Assembly (NCBI RefSeq): GCF_907164915.1 | Contig: NC_061868.1 | Location: 28,763,819-28,827,818, forward strand | Direction of reading: 5' to 3' | From: Impatiens glandulifera | Lineage: Eukaryota > Streptophyta > Magnoliopsida > Ericales > Balsaminaceae | Length of the DNA: 64,000 bases | Shown: in pieces, positions 22,406 through 33,649 of the stretch | Layout of the letters: each line of letters begins with the position of its first letter | Position numbering within the stretch: the stretch's first letter is position 1 | Notes under the pieces: generated by a model | Told to the model about the DNA's origin: nothing | The model's input: only the letters and a program-made list of their open reading frames with translations | Database searches by the model: none | Position numbers and translations under genes: made by a program

Positions 22406-23171
22406 TTCCAATCAATCCTTCCTGTACTACGTACATAGAGATTAGAGAAGCTATATAGACTTTTTAATTAATATTTTTTCTTATTACGTTTATTTGAATT
22501 TAAACATAAACTAACATAATCAACTAAACAACCCAATTAAACTAACTAATAATTACAACAACCCAATTACTTATTTTCCCGCTTGCTTAATCACGACGTG
22601 TACGACCCACGACCCGTTTTTTTAATTTGTTCCCCTATATCTAATTATATTATTTATTACACTCATCTTTTTTTTATTTCTTAATAAATTCAAAAAAATA
22701 CTATTTTTATAAATTATAATTAACTTTATAAATATAATGATTCTACTTTTTAAACTTTTTTTAATATGCATATAATATTAAAAATAAAATATATTAAATT
22801 AAATTATTAAAACAAAACATAAATTAATTTAAATATTTATAATTAAATAAAAATTACAATAAAATATATTACATTAAAATAAAATACATTACTCCACATT
22901 AAATAGGCACAAATTACATCTTTCCTATTTTAATTAATTTCAAATACCTAACCTTTAACTTCTCTCGTCATATTTTTTTTTATGTCTGTGTTAGGTTCGA
23001 GAAATTTCAAAATAAATTCAACTGGTAAATAATTTTAAGTTTTATAATAAATAATTGAACATTTTTTAATTAAGTTCGAGTTATCTACCAATTTGGAGGT
23101 AATATTTAATAGTGTACTATTAACCATTTTGTAAAATGAGTGATATAAAAAAATTGATTGAATAAATATAA
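22406..23171. repeat. AT-rich flank shared with 29510-29920 and 10100-10205
   Basis: From about 22680 the sequence parallels 29510-29920 (words such as TATTTAATAGTGTACTATTAACC), and the last part parallels the reverse of 10100-10205. No gene is seen. The nearest part is the 5' flank of MADS-like copy C. Confidence 0.75.
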
Positions 23172-24345
23172 TGTTAGGATCTAGGTCGCCGATAGTGGAC
23201 CGTGATCCGGCTAAAGGATAATCTCTGACAACACTCAATGGTTGACGCTAATCCGGTTAAGAATTAACATCGGTTTCAATACTACACAAGCTGTCACAAA
23301 CCCTTGAATCGAGTTCAAGTGCGGAAGTGGTTTGTTTCAGATTGAAGCAAAACACACACAGGATGGATAAAAATGAGATTTGGAGAAAGTCGGTTTGGAG
23401 ATTAGTGAGGCGGTTAGAAGGATATGAGTCGGTTAGGATATGAAGCCGGTAGGAAATGAAGCACGAGACAGGTTTTTATGGATGTTCAGAGATAAAACTT
23501 CTACGTCACCCATTCTTCTCAAACCACGAGAAGAATATTCACTAAGGAATACACACACACAATACACAATCGAGTCTTATTTACTGCTCGATAATCACTC
23601 TTACAACTTTCACAGAAATTGTAATACACTTCACAAATGCACACTTAAGCTTTGAATCTTTTAGAGAGATAAGGGCTTTTGATCACTTTATAACTTGTTT
23701 TTCACACAACTCTTCTATATCTCTTCTTGTTCTTCAGCTTCTCCTTTTATAGATAAAATGTACCAACGGTCACATTTCTTCAACGAATACTTTCAGGGCA
23801 ATCCTTGAATCTGATTAGTTGAGAAGAGGATCAGCATAGCATTAAATGCGTTTAAGGTTTCCAAGACATGAATCAGATCAACTTCATTTGTCTTTGCTTG
23901 ATTATAGCAACTGTCGGTTGGACAATTGCATGCACCTGGGAAGTTGCTCCTTTGACTTATACCAAAATGGTAACTTTTCTTCAGGCAATCTTCTGCAGCC
24001 TACAGCGTATCATCAGACTTGTATGAATATGGCAATGTTACAGTCTGATCCTTTGATGTAATCTTCTGCATATACTCAAAGTGTTTGTTTGCACCAATTT
24101 GTACATTGTTCTCAATTTGATATCATTGACTTCTTTCTCTAAATAGTCTTCTCGTTGGATTTGGATTGTATTCTTCACTTCAACTGATTATGTTTACAGG
24201 TTGTTTAGTTCAACCGGATAGCTTCAGGTTTTAGATTTTGCTTATTCTAGCCGGCTTAATTTCTTGACCGGTTGGAATTCTTGATCGTTCCTGCACAATA
24301 AGTTTGTTTTGTTAAGTTCTTATGAACGGTCAATTTTATCTAGCA
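23172..24345. mobile_element. Solo LTR, 1174 bp
   Basis: The segment begins TGTTAG and ends TAGCA, is flanked on both sides by the 5 bp direct repeat TATAA (23167-23171 and 24346-24350), and interrupts a duplicated sequence whose uninterrupted paralogue at 29912-29935 has a single CATAA at that position. It has no coding capacity. TG/CA ends plus a 5 bp duplication are the signature of an LTR left after recombination between the two LTRs of a retrotransposon. Confidence 0.85.
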
Positions 24346-24676
24346 TATAATAATAAACAATAAAACACACTAAATTAAAACATAAATTAATTTAAATATT
24401 ATAATTAAATAAAAATTACAATAAAATATATTACATTATATAAAATACATTACTCTACATTAAATATTAATTATTATGATACAAATTACATCTTTACATG
24501 TTTTAATATAATTTTGAAAAAAATATATTTGTATATAGTTAGTTCTCCCAATATATCTATTTATATTATTCGACTCATTTATTCTTTATTAATTTGTTAA
24601 TAAAGTCAGATAAAATAGTCTTTTTATAAATTATAATTAACTTTATAAATCTAATTATATAAAAATGATTATCTTC
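24346..24676. other. AT-rich duplicated flank
   Basis: It continues the paralogous sequence interrupted by the solo LTR, up to the CACTA terminus. No gene. Confidence 0.7.
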
Positions 24677-24691
24677 CACTAGTGAAAATGG

Positions 24692-24727
24692 GGTCATTAT
24701 CGAGAGTATAATCTCTCGATAATGACC
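24692..24727. repeat. Near-terminal hairpin of the CACTA element
   Basis: A perfect inverted repeat, GTCATTATCGAGAG, then TATAAT, then CTCTCGATAATGAC, lies about 16 bp inside the transposon end. It contains the subterminal motif in both orientations and could be a transposase-binding or structural site. Confidence 0.8.
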
Positions 24728-25536
24728 TTATATCTTAGTATAGACATAATATCGAGAGTTTGAGTAACTCTCGGTATTCATTGGTATTGTCACTCTCGGT
24801 AAATTAATTAGGTGTTTACCGAGAGATTTAGAAAATTTCTAGATTTAGATACAAGAGAGAAAAACCGAGAGTTATTTGAAAAACTCTCGGTTTTTCCTTT
24901 TAAGAAAGACCGAGAGTTATTTGGAAAACTCTCGGGTTTTCCCTTTTAAATAAATCCGAGAGTTTTTCAAATAACTCTCGGTTTTTCCCTTTAAAGAAAC
25001 CCGAGAGTTTTTTAAACAACTCTCGGTTTTTCTTACAAAGAAAAAACCAAGAGTTTTTCAAATAACTCTATGTTTTTCTTATAAGGGAAAATCCGAGAGT
25101 TTTTCAAATAACTCTCGTTTTTTTTATAATGGAGAATCCGATAGTTTTTCAAATAACTCTATGGTTTTCTTGAAAGGGGGAAAAATGAGAGTGTTCCATA
25201 TAACTCTCAGTTGTTTTTACAAGGCAAAAATCGAGAGTTTTCAAATAACTCTTGTGTTTTCTTGAAAGGGAAAAAACGAGAGTTTTCCCTATAACTTTCG
25301 GTATTATCCTTATAAATGTATCAAATAGGCCGATCGTTTTGTGCGCAACCAAAACCTGTTCAGTCAAACCAATACATATACAATAACATTCATAAACTAA
25401 ATGATCATTATAATTCCAAAATTTTAAATCAAACCAATCATCCAAACAACTTGTTATCAGTCGAATCAAAACATACCCAATCATCCAATAACATGTTATT
25501 GATCGAAACAAAACTTACTACTAACTATAATGTACA

Positions 25537-27152
25537 CTAGCTAGGGGAGGGGGAGGGTTGATACTGCCTCATTAAGAATTCAATTTGTTGTTCATGTTTT
25601 TCCATTCTTTGTGTCATTTGCATCTTTTCCGCTGCGATTTCACTCTCCCTTTGACTTTCCATTTCCTCTATTTCTATATCCCTCCTTTTCATTTCACTAA
25701 TCATTTCCGTTCTTTCCATATTCCTCCTTTGAATTTCCTCCATTGTCAACGCCATGTTTCACACATTTTTCTTTAGTTGTTCATTCTCCTCCAACAACTG
25801 ATCAGTGGATCATTGAGAATTGTTTCCACTCCGACGATCCTCTCGAAAGTGTGGGTCGGACGCCGGATCCCATACTGATCACTGTCCCATGCATTTGGCG
25901 TACGGACAAACTCTCCTTCAAGTCGAAGTCAGAGATATATGGTTCGTTGCTTCTTACTTCCTCCATCTATGCCTTCACATTTGAAATAAATTTTCATTTA
26001 TATAATAAATAATATATATTTTTATTAAATTCAATTAACTTACAATTTTCTCTTGCGCTCGTTCGTCCGAGATCGGGTTGGGATTTTCTTTCGTAGGTTT
26101 CAGGGTACGGGTCCTCTTAAAAATTGCAACGATAGAGGGGGTCCGTCCTATTTCACCCGCCTGTTGAAATAAATGATTTATGAAATTAATAACATTCTTT
26201 ATATTAAGTTATTACAAATAATGTACATATCAACTCTTCCTCCACTTGTGAAAATGGTCTACTTCCAGTATGATGCGGACATTTTAGTTTATTCATGTTA
26301 ACAACATTGATTCTAATGTTTCTCTGCATTTGAAATAAACAAAATGAAGTTAGAATAATTGATATCATATTTTATTTGAATTATGAAACCGTGCCTTAAA
26401 TTTATCCGTGAAGTAATGGTTCCGACACACGAACTCTCAATCAGCTAGATCGTAGTCTCGTGGGGGATTGACAAGTACCGTTGTCTCGTCTCTTTGATGA
26501 ACCTGGATATAATCCGTGTTCAAATCAGAGCGCCACATATCCCATATCTGTCTGGTGTGTGCCAATTCGGTCACTCAATGTTGATCAATAGAACCATTAG
26601 TACTCTCGAACAGATCCTGAAAAATAAAACATTCAAATGTTATAAAAAAAGTATTAAATGATTAATGTATAATTAAGTAATTATCACCGTCATAGCAAGT
26701 CAAAGTGAATCCAATTGGTCAGCACTTAATGCCTTCCACCTCAGTAGATGGTGTGAGATGGATGAGTGGTCCCGCACCACCGACCACAAATGTTTAGACT
26801 ACATGTGTCTACCATCGCCGCCATTGGGCCTCCCATCCACCTCTTTGGAAGTTAGAGCAATCTTCTTCCTCGATGGTCTCCTAGATATAGCGATATTTTT
26901 GTTCTTTCCCGTCTCTTCCGGGCGAAAAATTCTTCAAAATTATCAAATTTAATATTAGGTGTAAATCAATACAAACAATATATAAGTGTAAAATATGTTA
27001 CTTGTCGATGATGGGTCGGGAGTGGAATGATGATCCTGATCCTCCTCGTGATCCTCCACCTCAACAAACGTACTCTCAATAAACTCTTCAGCCTTAGCCT
27101 TATCCTCCTCAAGTGTACCACGTGTTGGGTCAGCAATAGCTAACGGGTCCAC
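25537..27152 (-). pseudogene. En/Spm-type (Transposase_24-like) transposase, decayed
   Basis: On the minus strand the pieces in order are an acidic N-terminal block (27152-26955), RPEETGKNKNIAISRRPSRK (about 26940), IWDMWRSDLNTDYIQVH and VLVNPPRDYDLAD (26590-26400, with stops), VPHTTG-like KCPHHTGSRPFSQVEEEL (about 26330-26220), GRTPSIVAIFKRTRT (about 26150-26040) and a C-terminal coiled coil rich in M, E and R (25755-25537, MALTMEEIQRRNMERTEMIS). This order fits the plant transposase family of CACTA elements. Stops and introns interrupt it. It would have acted on the element ends. Confidence 0.75.
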
Positions 27153-27581
27153 GACCTCTAAAAGACTCTCCTCGGATCCTTAGGTGATCTGCCTGTGCAA
27201 GTAGGTTTTGGAATGACATGTTTAGTTTGTTCGGTGTTTTCCTCATACTCTTCCAAACAGTTTGTTTGCGACCTTCAAACATCCTTAATGCATATATCAT
27301 TAATAAATTGGAGAATAATTGAAGTAGTAATAAGAATATATAAAAGTAAAAACAAAGTCAACCTAATTAATCTTAACTATATATTCGTAAACCGTTGATT
27401 TATTTTTGTCACAATCTTTTAACCGGGTCGTGATAACATATTAAGGGCACAGAATACTTGTTTTGCTTGACTCGTTAATATATACGGGTCCATCTTTCAA
27501 ATAAGATGTAAAACAACCCGAATTATTATATACTTAACATGATCTAAATTAGGCTTAATTAAATTTCTCTTATCTTCATAT
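27153..27581. other. Non-coding interior of CACTA element
   Basis: AT-rich, no domain recognised. It is probably leader or intron of the transposase gene. Confidence 0.5.
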
Positions 27582-27795
27582 CTAACCAACAAGTCAAACA
27601 TATTTATCAAATGAAATTACCTATTCATATCTAACCAACAAGTCAAACATATTTAACAAATGAAATTACCTATTCAAATCTAACAATCAAGTCAAACATA
27701 TTTATCAAATGAAATTACCTATTCAAATCTAACCAACAAGTCAACCATATTTATCAAATGAAATTACCTATTCAAATCTAACCAACAATTCAAAC
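27582..27795. repeat. 49 bp tandem repeat
   Basis: Units begin CTAACCAACAAGTCAAACAT at 27582, 27631, 27680, 27729 and 27778, with a constant 49 bp period and few differences. Confidence 0.95.
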
Positions 27796-28215
27796 ATAAT
27801 CCCATTCAAACATAAAATCAAATCTAATCCAACATTATTTCATTCATACATAATTCAAACAATTCAATTTTAATCAAAAATCTAATTCATTCATACATTT
27901 TGAAAAATTAAACATTCATTCATACATTCCAAATTCAACTCATACCTAAAATCTAATTCATTCAAACATAATCCAATTCTAACATAAAATTAAATCTAAT
28001 CCAACATTATTTCATTCATACATAATTCAAACAATTCAATTCTAACCTAAAATCTAATTCATTCATACATAATCCAATTCTAACCTAAAACCAAATATAA
28101 TCCAACATTATTTCATTCATACATAATTTAAACAATTCAATTCTAACCTAAAATCTAATTCATTCATACATAATCCAAATCTAACCTAAAATTAAATCTA
28201 ATTCAACATAATTTC
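27796..28215. repeat. Degenerate CATTCATACATAATTCAA-type repeat tract
   Basis: Words such as ATTTCATTCATACATAATT and CCTAAAATCTAATTC recur irregularly in higher-order units of roughly 90-100 bp. Low complexity, strongly purine-pyrimidine biased, non-coding. Confidence 0.8.
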
Positions 28216-28279
28216 AACCTAAAATTAATTAACTACTAATATTATTAATATATTTCTAACCTTATAAAAAACTTTAAAA

Positions 28280-28560
28280 ACTTACCTTGTTTTAGTAGCT
28301 GCAGGCGGCGACGGTGGCAGCTCAGTAGATCCGACGACGAGAAAGTTACAGCTGAAGGTGGAGGAGGCGCGCCAATCTTCAATAGACAGAGGCGCACCGA
28401 TCTGGATCTTCAATAGACGGAGGAGCGGCGGCGTCGTCGTGTTGAAACTGGGGGCGCGGTCGGTCAGCTTAAATCAGAGGGCTGCGGTCGTAGAGAGAGG
28501 GAGAGAGGGGAGAAAGAGAGAAATGAATCGGGAAGAAAGAAAGAGATTTATTAATTAAAT
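28280..28560 (-). other. GC-rich block, probable 5' leader of CACTA transposase gene
   Basis: A sharply GC-rich patch with CGGCGG-type words, next to the right subterminal repeats. Its position upstream of the minus-strand transposase suggests promoter or leader. A short + strand frame (28358-28558) has an arginine-rich composition with no known domain, so I do not call it a gene. Confidence 0.4.
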
Positions 28561-28711
28561 AATTTATTACCGAGAGTTATATGAAAACTCTCAGTTTTGT
28601 TCAATTTATTAATTCCGAGAGTTATATGAAAACTCTCAGTTTTGATCAATTTATTAATTTCGAGAGTTATATGAAAACTCTCGGATTTGATCAACAAAAA
28701 TCCGAGAGATA

Positions 28712-28810
28712 TGTCACTTCGGCTAGAAGCCGTCTATCACCGGTCATGTGTCTAAAGTAACCACTATCCAGATACTGTACGGATTCTTCCAAGTAGTTGA
28801 CCTTTGTACC
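28712..28810 (-). pseudogene. Copia protease fragment
   Basis: The minus strand reads YLEESVQYLDSGYFRHMTGD then RRLLAEV. The block Y-L-D-S-G-x-x-R-H-M-T-G-D is the Copia aspartic protease active site, with catalytic D-S-G present. The usual C after DSG is Y. Only about 30 codons remain, fused directly to the CACTA subterminal repeat. Confidence 0.85.
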
Positions 28811-28849
28811 TACAAATAAACATATTTACAGCTTTTTGATACCTACATT

Positions 28850-29370
28850 CACTTGTCTAACTACGCTTCCCTTTAGACCAAGTCTAAAGGAGTTAAACGG
28901 CGTCTAACTGTGTTTTCCTTAACACCACATCTAAATGAGTTAGACGACGTCTAACTACACTTAGACCGCGTCTAATTGCGCTTCCCTTTAGACCACGTCT
29001 AAAGGAGTTAGACCGCGTCTAACTACGCTTCCCTTTAAACTACGTCCAAAGGAGTTAGACCGCGTCTAACTGCGCTTTCTTTAAACCACGTCTAACTGCA
29101 CTTTCCTTTAGACCACGTCTAAAAGAGTTAAACCGCGTCTAACCGTGCTTCCTTTTAGACCGCATCTAAATGAGTTAGATCACGTTTAATTGCGCTTTCA
29201 TTTAGACCGCGTCTAAAGGAGTTAAACGACGTCTAACTGCGCTTCCCTTTAGACAGTGTCTAAAGGAGTTAGGCCGCGTTTAACTACTTCCTTTTAGACC
29301 ACGTTTAAAAGAGTTAGACCGCGTCTAATTGCGTTTCCCTTTAGATCACGACTAAGGGAGTTAGACGACG
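28850..29370. repeat. Palindromic minisatellite, GTCTAA-rich
   Basis: About eleven degenerate units of roughly 46 bp built from AGACCACGTCTAAAGGAGTT and AGACCGCGTCTAACTGCGCT. Each half is itself palindromic (TTAGACnnCGTCTAA), so either strand can form strings of short hairpins. No reading frame of interest. Confidence 0.9.
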
Positions 29371-30151
29371 TCCGAATAGACAACCTTCTTTAAATCTATA
29401 TCTACAAAACGACAAATAACATAATTTAGTTTTATTCAAACCATATCATCAAAATTATATTATGCATATTATTTTACATTAATTAATTATTTCTTTCTTA
29501 ATTAATTTAACCCAACATAATATTAAAAATAAAATATACTAAATTAAATTATTAAAATAAAACATAAATTAATTTAAATATTATAATTGAATAAATATTA
29601 AAATAAAATATATTAAATCAAAATAAAATACATTATTCGACATTAAATATTAATTATCATGACACAAATTACATCTTTACATATTTTAATATAATTTCGA
29701 ATACCTGACCATTTATTTTTTATGTCTTTGTTAGGTTCCAGAAATTTTAAAATAAAATTTAAAAGAGTAGAATGTGAATAATTTTGAGCTTTATAATAAA
29801 TAATTGAATATTTTTTTAATTAAGTTCTAGTTATCTACCTATTTGGAGGTAACATTTAATAGTGTACTATTAACCTGTTTGTAAACTTAGTGATATAAAA
29901 TTGATTGAATAAACATAATAATAAACAATAAAATATACTAAATTAAAACATAAATTAATTTAAAAATTATAACTATTATTTTAACTATGATAGTTAAACG
30001 CGTTTACAACGTATTAATACAAATAATAAAACTATGATTACAAGAAAAATTACAATGGCTTGAAGCATACAACATTCAATGTTCAGAAGAAAAAAAATTG
30101 AACTCGGATCCTCCTTCAAGTTAATAACATCGAAGAAATTGATGGAGTGCC
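29371..30151. repeat. AT-rich duplicated flank
   Basis: 29510-29970 is paralogous to 22680-23170 plus 24346-24530. 29840-30060 is the reverse complement of the 9900-10205 region and carries the common 3' flank of the MADS-like copies. No gene. Confidence 0.8.
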
Positions 30152-30282
30152 TTAAGAACATTCGCGCAGGAACTCGTCAATTAATGCAGAGAGCTGATGC
30201 GATTCCGCCGGCGGTGCAAATTGCATCTGGTCATCAGAACAAGGAGATGACAAAAGTCAGTTTGATGCTTCGTTTATTCTAT
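30152..30282 (-). pseudogene. MADS-like family copy H, C-terminal fragment
   Basis: The minus strand encodes the family tail QMQFAPPAESHQLSALIDEF and ends ECS-stop at 30152-30154. Only the last 40 or so codons exist. It is the inverted partner of copy G at 9750-9878, and shares with it PPAESHQ where full copies have PPAQQSQQ. Confidence 0.8.
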
Positions 30283-30859
30283 TTGATCATCTCATGAGAT
30301 CACGATCCTGTGTTATAAACATATTATCTCTCGACAAACACATCTTAATTACACTTTCATATGTCTCTTATCTCGAGGAAAACAAACCATTTATCTCAAT
30401 CGACATTTAATCTCGTGACTTCAAAATTTGGTCAATCAAATATTTGATTTTTATTCTAATCACTCTCAATTGTTACTTAAATTTGGTGTTGAATGGTGTT
30501 GAATTTAAAATATAAAGTTTGATTGTTGTATTTATTTTTGTTAGGAGTGTAAGTACATTTTTGTTAGTGTTGTACAAGTTTTTATTTTTATTTGATAGTA
30601 TTTGGAGTGTTTTTAATTTACATAAGAATTGACGAGAATACGATGAAAAGCATTGGGATTATTATGAATTCAGGAAACAAATTCTTAAATTGAAACCTTT
30701 GACGTTCTCTCAAACGCGATCGGATTAATCAATCATATTGATTGGTATTCTATTTATGATTCAGTTGTTGTAAGATTAATCCTTAATGGGAATCCCGGGT
30801 GGTACCGATCGACTGCGTCTCTTACACTGCTCTAATGGCGAAATGTTGATGCCCAAGCT

Positions 30860-31187
30860 TGAAGTAATGTGCTCAAGACTCAACTAATTAATGTCAATGA
30901 GACTTCTAGCAGATCACATTGGTGGGTTATACTCAATCAAATAGTATTTTTGTAGCTTATGCTATCTTTTTAGTTCATATATCTAGTTTAACGAGGATCA
31001 CTATATCTCGACGTGGAGATGCCTCAAATTGTGGCTGGTTGATCTAGGAGGAAGTGAACGGGTTTTGAAAACTAGAGCCACTGGTCAAACACTTGATGAA
31101 GGGAGAGCCATAAATCTTTCCCTTTCGGCTCTAGAAGATGTCGTTGCAGCTCTTAGAAGAAAGCGAGCTCATATTCCTTATAGGTAA
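30860..31187 (+). pseudogene. Kinesin motor-domain fragment (kinesin-14-like)
   Basis: The + strand encodes NVNETSSRSHW (switch I, N-x-x-S-S-R-S-H) near 30887, then, after an intron-like gap, [40 protein letters not shown] and [12 protein letters not shown] followed by a GT donor at 31185. DLGGSE is switch II. These are adjacent parts of a plant kinesin motor domain that hydrolyses ATP to move along microtubules. The P-loop, the neck and all else are missing, and a stop lies between the two blocks. Confidence 0.85.
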
Positions 31188-31445
31188 TGAGATCTTGGGT
31201 GAACTGTTTTTCTTTCTTTCTTTTCTTTGTTTCTCATTATGATTGATTATTGATTTTCCTTGGCTAATGGGCTTCATATGAAGGAGAATGTGCTCCGCAA
31301 AGGCATTAATCCTCGAACCCGCACGCAGCAACTTCAAGATCTCAATCATCTCTTTCTCTAAAACAATTAAGCAATTAGTAAGTTACCCAGGCTCAATTAC
31401 ATCAGATTTGATTGAATAGAAATACCCATATATGCAATTTGTATG

Positions 31446-31471
31446 CAATGTATAGATAGATAGATAGATAG
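31446..31471. repeat. (GATA)n microsatellite
   Basis: Five or six tandem TAGA units directly after the intron sequence shared with 21671-21780. Confidence 0.9.
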
Positions 31472-31499
31472 ATCTACTTTAATTCTTGAACCCCTGCTA

Positions 31500-32167
31500 T
31501 TCAGGTTCAAAGGCATATCCCACTATGAAGGAGGAGACCAATTTGAGAATCACACACACACTTCTCCCTTGCCCAGGAGAGCTTCTTGTAGAAGAGCATC
31601 ATAGCAAGCAACTATGGTGAGCCATGGGCAGGTGAGGTGGACGTGATGTTTTTGAATTCCTAGCTGATTAAATCCAAATTCTCGTGTTCTCGAGATTGGA
31701 TGTGGTACACTTCGAGTGAGTAGGCGTGCATTTTATCAGCTACCTAGAAGCGCAGCACTTCCGTTGTTTAGAACGAGACGGGCTCTCTCTAATGGCTGCA
31801 TTTAGGTATGAACTTCATTCACATGGTTTACTGAAGAAACGACCCTTAATTGTTAAAGGAAAGGACATGGATAAACAGTAAATTTGGAGTTGGAACAGCA
31901 TATGAATTGATTTATGCAAGTGCTGTTTTTCTTCGTATGCCTGATAAGCTTGGTTGGTTAGGATTAGAGAGGTTAGTTGGTATGGTTAAAGCTAATGATG
32001 GTAGAATATTTGTGTCTCATAACATCAAATTTTGTTCTAGATTTGGCGGAGATGAGTGTACTAAGAGACTAAGTGGTCTCGGACTTGAATATGTTGGGAA
32101 ACATACACATGATATCTTGCTTTTCAATTACTTTGAGATTTGGTTTGAGTTTAGGAGATCAAAATAG
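31500..32167 (+). pseudogene. SAM-dependent methyltransferase-like gene, broken
   Basis: Pieces in different frames read GGDQFENHTHTS, then FSCSRDWMW-type sequence whose alternative frame gives SRVLEIGCGT (SAM-binding motif I, E-x-G-x-G), then LERDGLSLMAAFRYELHSHG, FGVGTAYELIYASAVFLRMP, DKLGWLGLERLVGMVK, GRIFVSHNIKFCSRFGGDEC and the tail IWFEFRRSK with a stop at 32165. The layout is that of a class I methyltransferase with a membrane-type plant N-terminus possibly supplied by an exon like 21556. At least three frameshifts disrupt it. The substrate is unknown. Confidence 0.7.
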
Positions 32168-32879
32168 TACAACTCTGATAGATATTATAAATTATCTTCT
32201 CTTTTTCATTTGTGACAAAATTGTTATGGAAAAATATTGAGTGCCATTCTATTATTTATTCATTTGGAAGTAGTTTGCTGTTTTTCTTTTCTTTTCATTT
32301 TTGCTAGAAATAAATGCAACTACTAGACAATGATGCTGATCAAATATGATCTCAATTTTAAGAGTTCTCTCTTGCATCTACTACTTTGGATTGAGAGAAG
32401 CAAGCAAGCAAATGATATAGGACAGTTTTTTAGTCTTAGTTTTAGAACTGAAAATTTAATATTATATGAAACAAGAAGTTTAACTCAAACTCACTTTGAA
32501 GTGATAAAAAAGTAGTTTATAATAAATAAGACAGGGTCATTTAAAAAACTGTTGTTGTGTTCAAAAAGACAGAATCCTAAATCTCATTAATTTTTTACCA
32601 TTTTACCTTTCTAGCTCAATTGTTAGATGAATCTTCTTCAAAGCAAACCCAAAATTATTTCTTTAGATTTTTCATTCATTGGTGTCTGCATTATTGTGAA
32701 TATGTTGGATATCTTTATTTAATTTTATTTTAATTGACAGATTATTCTTGAAAGAGTACCCTATCAAACCATGATCAAATACTAATATATAAATAGAAAA
32801 CCACATATCACTAACTTTTAAAATTTAATAAGGTAGTTAATTATTTAAACTAGTGACGTGGTTTTACAGAAAATAATTA
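32168..32879. other. Non-coding 3' flank and start of tandem-unit homology
   Basis: No gene is seen. From about 32690 the sequence is shared in inverted orientation with 1-515. Confidence 0.6.
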
Positions 32880-33649
32880 ATTATTTATATGATATTTTGA
32901 TTATTTTTTAGTTTTTGTTAATGTCGGTATTTTAGAATTTTATTTGATGTTAAATTTAATTTATTTTTCAAAATAATAATTTAATTTTTTTTGTTTTATT
33001 TTGTTTTGTTTTGTTTTAACACTAAATATTTATTCAAAATATTAATATTATTGTAATATTTATTATATATTATCACCTATTTTGTATTGTTACTCCAATT
33101 CTCACATTTTAAATTCAAATAAAATAAGAATTTATTTATAAAACTACATTGTTCAAATTCAAAGTGCCTAGATCTTCTCTCAATATAAGAGTTCAAAATA
33201 TTATCTTTTTGGGATAATTTTTATTTTTATGATAATATGAAAGACCAAGTTCCTAATCTTTTAATCCTAAATTAATTTCAACACGGATTATTTGAAACTG
33301 TAGTGTTGTTTTATGTTTTAATTCAACATTTTACCTATTTAGATTAATTCAAAATTATAATAACCTTCATTAAAATTGAGTCCAACACTCTACAATACAC
33401 AAATATCATAGTAACATTCATTAAAATTGAGTCCAACACTCTACAATACACACAGTAACTTCAAATAAAAACAATTGATTAGTTAAACACGTTTACAACA
33501 TATTAATACAAATAACAAACCTATGATTAGAAGAAAAATTACAATGCCTTAAAACATAATACAACATTCAACATACAAAAGAAAATAAAAAGAATTCAAA
33601 CTGGGATCGTCCTTAAAGTTAATAACATGGAAGAGATGGATGGAGCGCC

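Larger units (their letters stand above)
24677..28711 (-). mobile_element. CACTA (En/Spm) DNA transposon, one end lost
   Basis: The left end starts CACTAGTGAAAATGG at 24677. Both ends carry many copies of a subterminal motif CCGAGAGTT paired with AACTCTCGG (24690-25300 and 28560-28705). The interior encodes a decayed plant En/Spm-type transposase on the minus strand. No CACTA terminus is found at the right, where the sequence passes abruptly into a Copia protease scrap. The left flank TTC (24674-24676) could be a target duplication, but its partner is absent. Confidence 0.85.

Noticed and set aside
28358..28558. Arginine-rich 66-codon frame
   Set aside because: Composition follows from the GC-rich CACTA leader; no domain, and it is on the strand opposite to the transposase.
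27582..29370. CRISPR-like arrays
   Set aside because: The genome is a plant nucleus, and the repeats are contiguous minisatellites without unique spacers.
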